Of a stretch of 6,139 nt of DNA, positions 1 through 4,757 are shown piece after piece. Position numbers and translations under genes: made by a program. Within the stretch, counting starts at the first letter, position 1, and each line of letters opens with the position of its first letter. The notes under the pieces are model-generated. The model was not told the origin of the DNA. It searched no databases and saw only the letters and a list, made by a program, of their open reading frames with translations. The stretch is from Propionibacterium sp. (GTDB taxonomy: Bacteria; Actinomycetota; Actinomycetes; Actinomycetales; Actinomycetaceae): NCBI GenBank assembly GCA_030460725.1, contig JAKECL010000135.1, forward strand, positions 1 to 6,139, given 5' to 3'.

Positions 1-39
1 GTGGCAGGTGGAGCCGGCGCCGCGCGCCCGGATCCCTGA
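1..39 (+). CDS. possible 3' end of an upstream gene (very short, uncertain)
   Basis: Frame 1 is open from the window edge to a TGA at 37-39 and reads VAGGAGAARPDP. Nine of the twelve sense codons end in G or C, as expected for a gene tail in a GC-rich actinomycete. An imperfect hairpin follows within ten bases, which would fit a gene end. Twelve codons cannot identify a product. Frame 2 is also open here and runs into purU, so the assignment rests only on the nearby stop and hairpin. The region could equally be non-coding. Confidence 0.25.
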   Translation: MAGGAGAARPDP

Positions 40-45
40 GTGGTC

Positions 46-70
46 CCGCGGCTCGGACCCGGGGTCGCGG
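46..70 (+). terminator. imperfect GC hairpin upstream of purU, candidate terminator of the preceding gene
   Basis: CCGCGGCTC at 46-54 can pair with GGGTCGCGG at 62-70 through nine pairs, two of them G-T wobbles, closing a 7-base loop. No T tract follows, so it is not a classical intrinsic terminator; such T-less hairpins are common after actinobacterial genes. Its place between the possible upstream stop and the purU start is the main argument. In sequence this GC-rich, a stem like this can also arise by chance. Confidence 0.25.
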
Positions 71-86
71 AGGCGCCCCGCACGGC

Positions 87-92
87 TACGCT
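87..92 (+). promoter_or_regulatory. -10-like hexamer TACGCT placed for a leaderless purU transcript
   Basis: TACGCT matches the actinobacterial TANNNT -10 pattern. The A of the purU ATG lies seven bases after its last base, which is the usual distance from a -10 element to the first transcribed base. No Shine-Dalgarno sequence sits at normal spacing: the nearest, GGAGG at 69-73, is 25 bases away. Both facts fit a leaderless mRNA starting at the ATG. No convincing -35 is seen around 63-70, so this is a moderate inference. Confidence 0.4.
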
Positions 93-98
93 GTGGCC

Positions 99-965
99 AT
101 GGCGAACCCCACTGCGACCTCCACGAAGCTGGTCGTCACGCTGTCCTGTCCCGACCAGCCCGGCATCGTCCACGCCGTGTCCGGTGTCATGACGGGTATC
201 GGGGGCAACATCATCCAGTCCCAACAGTTCGGGGACCCGGACTCGGGCCTGTTCTTCATGCGGGTGGAGGTGGACTCCCCGGTGGGACGCGCACCGGTGG
301 AACAGGGGATCGTGGAGGTCGCCGAGCACTTCGGTGCCACCTGGCACGTCGATGAGCTCGGCCGTCCCCTGCGTACGGTCATCATGGTCTCGCGCGAGGG
401 GCACTGTCTGACCGATCTCCTCTACCGCCAGCGCTCCCAGGGGCTTCCCATCGAGGTCGTCGCCGTGGTCGGCAACCACCCGGATCTTGCTCCCGTCGCC
501 CAGTTCTACGGGGTTCCCTTCCTCCTCATTCCCGTCACCAAGGACTCGAAGGCACGGGCGGAGGAGGAACTGCTGGACCTGGTGCGCGCGGAGAACGTCG
601 AGCTCCTCATCCTCGCCCGCTACATGCAGATCGTCTCGGAGCGGGTCTGCGAGCAGATGGCAGGGCGAATCATCAACATCCACCACTCCTTCCTCCCCAG
701 CTTCAAGGGAGCACGTCCCTACGCCCAGGCGCACGGCCGTGGCGTGAAGCTGATCGGGGCGACCGCACACTACGTGACGCCGGACCTGGACGAGGGACCG
801 ATCATCGAGCAGGACGTCACCCGCGTCACGCATGCCGACTCCACGACCGACATGGTCGCCCTGGGCCAGGACGTCGAGAGACGGGTGCTGGCGCAGGCCG
901 TGCGGTGGCACTCCGAGCACCGTGTCCTCCTGGACGGCACCCGCACGGTGGTCTTCTCGCGCTGA
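99..965 (+). CDS. purU: formyltetrahydrofolate deformylase (PurU)
   Basis: A 288-residue cytosolic enzyme that hydrolyses 10-formyltetrahydrofolate to formate and tetrahydrofolate, balancing the one-carbon pool and supplying formate for purine synthesis. Residues about 8-85 form an ACT-type regulatory domain (LSCPDQPGIVHAVSGVM, then GGNIIQSQQF). Residues about 90-288 are the formyl-transferase fold shared with GAR transformylase. Its signature is INIHHSFLPSFKGA at 192-205, with presumed catalytic N193 and H195, and the later LDEGPIIEQDV segment supplies the presumed catalytic D231. Length and domain order are normal for the family. ATG at 99 is chosen; an in-frame GTG at 93 would add only two residues. 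There is no good ribosome-binding site, so the gene may be leaderless. It is separated by 256 bases from the polysaccharide block and is probably a separate transcription unit. Family assignment is near certain. Confidence 0.97.
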   Translation: MANPTATSTKLVVTLSCPDQPGIVHAVSGVMTGIGGNIIQSQQFGDPDSGLFFMRVEVDSPVGRAPVEQGIVEVAEHFGATWHVDELGRPLRTVIMVSREGHCLTDLLYRQRSQGLPIEVVAVVGNHPDLAPVAQFYGVPFLLIPVTKDSKARAEEELLDLVRAENVELLILARYMQIVSERVCEQMAGRIINIHHSFLPSFKGARPYAQAHGRGVKLIGATAHYVTPDLDEGPIIEQDVTRVTHADSTTDMVALGQDVERRVLAQAVRWHSEHRVLLDGTRTVVFSR

Positions 966-984
966 GCGCGGACCTGCACATGCC

Positions 985-1040
985 CGGGCACCTCCCACTC
1001 CCCACACCCGGTGCCCGTGGGGGTGCTCCTGAGTGGGAGG
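985..1040 (+). terminator. perfect 10-bp inverted repeat after purU, candidate terminator or RNA structure
   Basis: CCTCCCACTC at 991-1000 is the exact reverse complement of GAGTGGGAGG at 1031-1040, with a 30-base loop, starting 25 bases after the purU stop. A second 7-bp pairing, CGGGCAC at 985-991 with GTGCCCG at 1011-1017, shares one base with the first stem and places its right arm inside that loop. The two stems are therefore alternatives or a pseudoknot-like arrangement. No T tract follows. The position right after a gene favours transcription termination or 3'-end protection of purU mRNA. A protein-binding palindrome is less likely given the wide spacing. Confidence 0.45.
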
Positions 1041-1155
1041 AGCGCAGCTGGGGGTCTGCCCCGCTCCTGCGCTCCTGACACGCGATCTCCGCGAGGGTGC
1101 ATCGGGACACCCGGCGTCACCCACGATGGTCCCTGCGTGATCTCTCGCCCAAGTA

Positions 1156-1175
1156 GTTCACATCCTGTAACATCC
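1156..1175 (+). promoter_or_regulatory. candidate operon promoter/operator: tandem 10-bp-period repeat with -10-like TAACAT
   Basis: TTCACATCC at 1157-1165 is repeated as GTAACATCC at 1167-1175, identical at seven of nine positions and spaced exactly 10 bp, about one helical turn. Tandem half-sites at this spacing are typical of OmpR-family response regulators, which include actinobacterial MtrA; naming a regulator is inference. TAACAT at 1168-1173 matches the TANNNT -10 pattern and overlaps the second repeat. It would start transcription near 1180, leaving a leader of about 40 bases. No good -35 is seen at the right distance (1145-1150 is TCGCCC), which would fit a promoter that needs an activator. 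Confidence 0.35.
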
Positions 1176-1221
1176 CACACACCCGGACGACTCATGCCGG
1201 GATGGGCGGATCGAGGGCGGA

Positions 1222-1716
1222 ATGGGCGCACAGGCAGTTGTCGTGGGATACGTCCCCGGCGGTTTCGACATGCTCCACATCGGGCACCTCAACATCTTGC
1301 GAGCTGCACGACAACGCTGCGGGCACCTGGTCGTCGGTGTGGCCACGGATGAGTCCCTGGAGGCGATGAAGGGGCGTCTGCCCGTCATCCCCCTGTCGGA
1401 GCGACTGGAGATCATTTCGAGTCTGCGCTTCGTCGACACGGTCGTCACCGACATCTCGCAGGACAAGCGCATCGCGTGGCACCGGCGCCCCTTCCACGTC
1501 CTCTTCAAGGGCGACGACTGGCAGGGAACGACCAAGGGCAGGCGCCTGGAGTCGGAGCTGGCGGAGGTCGGCGCCCGTGTCGAGTACCTGCCCTACACGC
1601 CCTCGACCTCCTCCACACTGCTGCGCAACTTCCTCACGACCCCCCTGCCCGGCCACGACGGGGAGGCAGCCCCTGTGAACCCCGGGCGCGCCCGGGCGTC
1701 CGAGGGGCGGTCGTGA
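1222..1716 (+). CDS. cytidylyltransferase-like nucleotidyltransferase (glycerol-3-phosphate cytidylyltransferase/TagD type)
   Basis: A 164-residue protein of the HxGH nucleotidyltransferase superfamily, which couples a phosphorylated alcohol to CTP to give a CDP-alcohol and pyrophosphate. Residues 7-24 hold the nucleotide-binding signature, with HIGH at 19-22. FKGDDWQGT at 95-103 closely resembles the MGDDWEGKF segment of TagD. STSSTLLR at 128-135 occupies the place of the TagD RTEGISTT motif; the arginine is replaced, the segment reading PYTPSTSST. Residues from about 140 form a short polar tail absent from the roughly 130-residue TagD. The ATG at 1222 follows GAGGG at rather short spacing. 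It is the first gene of the block and overlaps the next start by four bases (GTGA). Adjacency to a CDP-alcohol transferase supports a CDP-alcohol product. Glycerol-3-phosphate is the default substrate, but another polyol phosphate or an adenylyltransferase activity cannot be excluded. Confidence 0.88.
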   Translation: MGAQAVVVGYVPGGFDMLHIGHLNILRAARQRCGHLVVGVATDESLEAMKGRLPVIPLSERLEIISSLRFVDTVVTDISQDKRIAWHRRPFHVLFKGDDWQGTTKGRRLESELAEVGARVEYLPYTPSTSSTLLRNFLTTPLPGHDGEAAPVNPGRARASEGRS

Positions 1717-2609
1717 CCGCCTCACGGGCAGTGCCCGGAGACGAGGGAGGCGCCACCCCCGATGTCGCGCAGAAGCCGGGACAGGGTGTTCCGGCCTACA
1801 CCCGGTGGGTGAACCGCAGACTCGCACGGGTCGTGGCAGGTGGGGGCGCGCGTCGGGGGTGGACGCCGAACGGGGTGACGGCACTGTCCGCGACCTTCTC
1901 CGCTGCGGGGATGGCCCTGCTGGTCCTCGCCACGCCGTCGCTCCCGGTGGCTGTGGGCGTGGCGGTGGCACTGGCCACCGGCTACCTCCTCGACTCCGCC
2001 GACGGACAGCTGGCGCGTCTGCGTGGGATGTCCTCACGCGCGGGGGAGTGGATGGACCACGTCGTCGATGCCTTCCGTTCCCCCGCGATCCACCTCTGTG
2101 TGGCAGTGGCGGTGGTGGTCCACCGACCGCAGTGGCAGTGGTTGGCCCTCGTGGCCCTGGTCCACGCACTGGTGACTGGCGGCCAGTTCATGAGTCAGAT
2201 ACTGGCGGAGTCGATGGTGCGCAGCGCGGGTGGGACTCCGAGCAGGGGCGGCGACCTGCGTTCCTGGGTGCTGCTGCCCACCGACCCCGGTGTGCTGTGC
2301 TGGTCCTTCCTCCTGTGGGGCGCGGAGTTGCCTTTCGCCGTCATGTACTGCGCATTGGGTGCCGCCGCTGTCGCCCACGCTGGCGTCTCCCTGGGCAGGC
2401 GATACAGGGACTTGCGTGCGCTGGACGCTCCCGAGGCGCGGAGGGACACGACGCCAGACCCGACCCCGGTCGGGGAAGCGCGTGCCTCGGCGTCCACGCG
2501 GACGCCGTCTCCTCAGGCTGATGGTCCGCCGGGGACTGCGCAGGTGGGACAGCGCCCACAGCCGGGGTCCGCGCGGTCGCGGGATGCAGGAGGTGGTGGA
2601 GATGCCTGA
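1713..2609 (+). CDS. CDP-alcohol phosphatidyltransferase family membrane protein
   Basis: A 298-residue integral membrane enzyme of the class that transfers a phospho-alcohol or phosphatidyl group from a CDP-activated donor to an alcohol acceptor. The full family signature is present at residues 94-119: D94, D97-G98, A101-R102, G111, D115 and D119, in the spacing DxxDGxxAR(x8)GxxxDxxxD. The aspartates bind metal and act in catalysis in characterised members. TPNGVT at 51-56 is the usual segment before the first helix. Hydrophobic stretches lie at about 57-75, 77-93, 125-137, 141-155, 193-210 and 210-226. Residues about 238-298 are a Pro/Ser/Thr/Arg-rich tail, probably disordered and cytoplasmic. 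The GTG at 1713 overlaps the upstream stop by four bases, implying translational coupling. The preceding cytidylyltransferase may make its CDP-linked donor. The acceptor and product cannot be read from sequence; standard phospholipid synthesis (CDP-diacylglycerol plus a polyol) is the alternative. Confidence 0.93.
   Translation: MTASRAVPGDEGGATPDVAQKPGQGVPAYTRWVNRRLARVVAGGGARRGWTPNGVTALSATFSAAGMALLVLATPSLPVAVGVAVALATGYLLDSADGQLARLRGMSSRAGEWMDHVVDAFRSPAIHLCVAVAVVVHRPQWQWLALVALVHALVTGGQFMSQILAESMVRSAGGTPSRGGDLRSWVLLPTDPGVLCWSFLLWGAELPFAVMYCALGAAAVAHAGVSLGRRYRDLRALDAPEARRDTTPDPTPVGEARASASTRTPSPQADGPPGTAQVGQRPQPGSARSRDAGGGGDA
2588..2593 (+). promoter_or_regulatory. ribosome-binding site that decides the glycosyltransferase start at 2602
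   Basis: AGGAGG ends eight bases before the ATG at 2602. An in-frame ATG at 2584 would put this sequence inside the gene and has no comparable site, so 2602 is preferred. The site lies within the last codons of the preceding gene. Confidence 0.65.
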
Positions 2610-3528
2610 GCTCAGTGTCATCCTTCCCGCACGCAATGCCGAGACGACTGTTGCTGCGGCGGTGTCCTCAACTCTGCGAGCGCTGCCGCGCGACGCCGAA
2701 CTCGTGGTCCTCGACGACGGCTCCACGGACGCCACCGCGCAGGAGGTCATCAGAGGTGCTGGTGGGAGGAGGGGTCCCGATCCCCGTCTGCGACTGCTGC
2801 AGACACCGCCATCGGGTGGCCTCACCCAGGCGCTCTCGCAACTGATCGCGGCGACCGACAGCAGGACGGTGGCGCGCATGGATGCAGACGACCTGTGCAT
2901 GCCCTGGCGGTTCCGCATCAGCCTCCCCCACCTCCGCAGGGACTGCGACCTGGTGTTCACACAGGTGGTGAACCTCGTGGGACGCCGTCCGGACCCGGAG
3001 CCTCCCGTGGGCATCACCCCTGAAGCCTTCCCCCTGCACCTGCTGCTCACCAACCCCGTCTCCCACCCCACCGCGCTGATCCGCCGTGAGGTCCTGGACA
3101 GGGTCGGGGGCTATCGCCGGGTCCCTGCCGAGGACTACGACCTCTGGCTGCGCAGCGCTGCCGGAGGTGCGCGTCTCCGGCGCATCGGTGCCTGGGGCCT
3201 GATCTACCGGATCCATCCGCACCAGATCACCGCCTCGGACGAGTGGCGCTCCGCCTCGTGGAGGGATCCACTGCAGGCCGAGGCCTTCGCGGACCTCTCC
3301 GAGAGGCTTGTCGATCGGCGTCTTCCGCGACTCGTCGCCCTCGCCCGTGTGGCCGAGCCGGAGCGGTCGGAGGCAGTGGAAGCCTTCCGTGCGGCCGTCC
3401 TGCCCGCCATCTCGGGTCTGGGCGGGTTCCAGGAACGCTTCCTCCGGTATCGACTGGACCGCAGGTGTGACTGGGTCAGGTCCGGCCCCGGGCACCACGC
3501 GTCCCAGCCGCGCGGGTCCGCGACATGA
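2602..3528 (+). CDS. family 2 glycosyltransferase (GT-A fold)
   Basis: A 308-residue cytoplasmic glycosyltransferase expected to add a sugar from a nucleotide-sugar to a growing lipid-linked glycan. The GT-A fold is clear: LSVILPARNAE at 4-14, LVVLDDGSTD at 34-43, and RMDADD at 92-97, whose DAD is the metal-binding DxD motif. SHPTALIRREVLDRVGGY at 154-171 and EDYDLWLR at 177-184 form the acceptor/catalytic region, with E177 and D178 as candidate base residues. The C-terminal part (about 215-308) is polar and arginine-rich, with no membrane helix. It most resembles cytosolic or peripheral GT2 enzymes of capsule and exopolysaccharide clusters. The start overlaps the previous gene by eight bases, and its stop overlaps the next start (ATGA). 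Sugar donor and linkage cannot be predicted. Confidence 0.95.
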   Translation: MPELSVILPARNAETTVAAAVSSTLRALPRDAELVVLDDGSTDATAQEVIRGAGGRRGPDPRLRLLQTPPSGGLTQALSQLIAATDSRTVARMDADDLCMPWRFRISLPHLRRDCDLVFTQVVNLVGRRPDPEPPVGITPEAFPLHLLLTNPVSHPTALIRREVLDRVGGYRRVPAEDYDLWLRSAAGGARLRRIGAWGLIYRIHPHQITASDEWRSASWRDPLQAEAFADLSERLVDRRLPRLVALARVAEPERSEAVEAFRAAVLPAISGLGGFQERFLRYRLDRRCDWVRSGPGHHASQPRGSAT

Positions 3529-4757
3529 GTGCTCCAGAGGTGTTCCCGGAGGCCATGGGGACACGCGCACTCCGCCGGATCCTGGTGGCCCGCCGTGTCT
3601 GGGTCCTCATCGGAACGGTGATCGGTGTCCTCGGCGCCGTGGTGACCATTCTCGTGCTGCCCTCCACCGCCACCGTCAGTGCGCTGGTGAACATTGCTGC
3701 CGTCACCACCGATCCCGCTCCCCAGGACCGTTCCGCGTCGAACCTGGTGGACATGTCCACCGAGGTCCAGATCGCGCGGTCCTCTCTCACGGCCGCGCGC
3801 GCTGCTGAGATGCTCGGACAGGGATGGGAGACCACACACCTCCGGGAGTCGGCAGAGGTGACGGGGGATGCGGAGGGCACCATCGTCCGCATCTCCTTCA
3901 CCTCCACCGACGAGGAGGAGGCACGTCGCGCGGCCGATGCGTTGGCCACCGCCTACCTGGAGGTGCGCACCTCCCTCGTCCGCGACCGGGTCGAGGCCGT
4001 CGCAGGCTCGATCGACACGGAACTGGATGCCCTTCGGGACCAGCTCAGTGAGGCTCTCGCCGCTGCTCAGGCTGCGGGGGAGGGAAGCCCTGAACGAGCG
4101 GCGGCGCTGGCCCAGGAGGAGACTCTCCGGACGCGGATCCAGACGCTGTCGACCCGACGCGCATCTCTCTACGACATCACCTCGGACTCCGGTCAGGTGA
4201 TCACGCCCGCCTCGGATGCGACGGTGTGGTGGGCCCCGTCCAGACGTACCGTCCTCCTGGGAGGGACTGCAGCCGGGGTGGTCCTCGGCCTCGTGCTGGC
4301 AGGTGTCCGACAGTCCCTCGCACGACGGCCTTCCGGGCCGGAGGAACTCTCCGAGGTGCTCGGGGTGCCGGTGTGGCGAGCAGATGTCACGACCACGGGC
4401 ACACAACGATGGGACGCCGCCGCCCAACTCGCCGAGTTCGCCGCCCAGGGGCTGGGACGTTGCGCGCTCCTGGGCGAGGCGACGTCCCCCGACGCCCCGG
4501 ACCTGGAGGAGGCCTTCGCCAGGGTCGGCGGAGGATCTGGAGGCGGGTCACACCAGGGTGGACGCTCGGGCGGGGTCAAGGTGGTCGACATCGCCCTCCC
4601 CCGGGCACAGCTCCTGCGTGCGCTCCCGGGCGTGCGGTCGGTGGTGCTGGCGGTGTCACCCCGGTGGCGCACCGTGGAGCTGCGACACCTGGTCGACGAC
4701 CTCGTGGCGACCGGTCGCGAGCCCATCGGTGCAGTCATGGTGGAGGAGGGGCGATGA
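3525..4757 (+). CDS. Wzz/YveK-type polysaccharide co-polymerase with degenerate C-terminal kinase-like domain
   Basis: A 410-residue membrane protein of the chain-length-determinant type, which controls length or export of surface polysaccharide. Residues 25-45 form the first membrane helix. Residues about 50-148 are the outward domain, including SNLVDMSTEVQIARSS (72-87) typical of Wzz proteins. Residues about 150-212 are alpha-helical and probably coiled-coil. A proline-containing segment (ITPASDATVWWAP, 226-238) precedes the second helix at about 242-262, as in the family. In related bacterial tyrosine kinases the following cytosolic part is an ATPase of about 200 residues. Here only about 148 remain. 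LGEATSPDAPDLEEA stands where the GKS/T P-loop would be and lacks it. A Gly/Ser-rich linker (335-350) follows, then VVDIALPRAQLLRALPGVRS, resembling the Walker B strand and after. Kinase activity is therefore not expected. The start codon overlaps the preceding stop (ATGA) and has a weak ribosome-binding site, suggesting coupling. Confidence 0.87.
   Translation: MSAPEVFPEAMGTRALRRILVARRVWVLIGTVIGVLGAVVTILVLPSTATVSALVNIAAVTTDPAPQDRSASNLVDMSTEVQIARSSLTAARAAEMLGQGWETTHLRESAEVTGDAEGTIVRISFTSTDEEEARRAADALATAYLEVRTSLVRDRVEAVAGSIDTELDALRDQLSEALAAAQAAGEGSPERAAALAQEETLRTRIQTLSTRRASLYDITSDSGQVITPASDATVWWAPSRRTVLLGGTAAGVVLGLVLAGVRQSLARRPSGPEELSEVLGVPVWRADVTTTGTQRWDAAAQLAEFAAQGLGRCALLGEATSPDAPDLEEAFARVGGGSGGGSHQGGRSGGVKVVDIALPRAQLLRALPGVRSVVLAVSPRWRTVELRHLVDDLVATGREPIGAVMVEEGR

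Larger units (their letters stand above)
966..1221. other. intergenic region between purU and the polysaccharide block
   Basis: This 256-base gap has no supportable gene. Short open frames crossing it show no family features and overlap purU or the cytidylyltransferase in other frames. The first part carries the inverted repeats after purU. The stretch about 1041-1140 shows nothing I can name. The last part, about 1150-1180, is less GC-rich than its surroundings and holds the candidate promoter and tandem repeat. Just before the next start, CCCGG (1182-1186) and CCGGG (1197-1201) could form a weak 5-bp stem. Being the only sizeable gap before a run of overlapping genes, it should contain the operon promoter. 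Confidence 0.6.

Noticed and set aside
8..355. 115-codon plus-strand open frame overlapping the purU start
   Set aside because: It runs through the ACT domain of purU in another frame and its product is Arg/Gly/Pro-rich with no motif.
1156..1171. GTT(C)ACA...TGTAAC as a dyad operator
   Set aside because: The arms match only if one base is bulged, which breaks DNA symmetry; the 10-bp direct repeat explains the same bases better.
1192..2169. 325-codon open frame on the minus strand opposite the cytidylyltransferase and CDP-alcohol transferase
   Set aside because: It lies opposite two genes with clear family motifs, and its translation is low-complexity Arg/Pro/Gly with no domain. Such shadows are common in GC-rich coding DNA.
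3204..4427. 407-codon minus-strand open frame opposite the glycosyltransferase and Wzz-like genes
   Set aside because: No recognisable motif; composition reflects the complement of biased codons on the plus strand, where both genes are well supported.
4520..4580. A frameshift that destroyed a functional kinase P-loop in the Wzz-like gene
   Set aside because: Neither other forward frame in this stretch encodes a GKS/T-type P-loop, and reading continues cleanly into conserved C-terminal strands, so gradual in-frame reduction is more likely.
4226..4753. Upstream extension of the second glycosyltransferase frame through the Wzz-like gene
   Set aside because: The extension is Gly/Arg-rich noise in the Wzz gene's alternate frame. 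A good ribosome-binding site and the ATGA overlap place the start at 4754.
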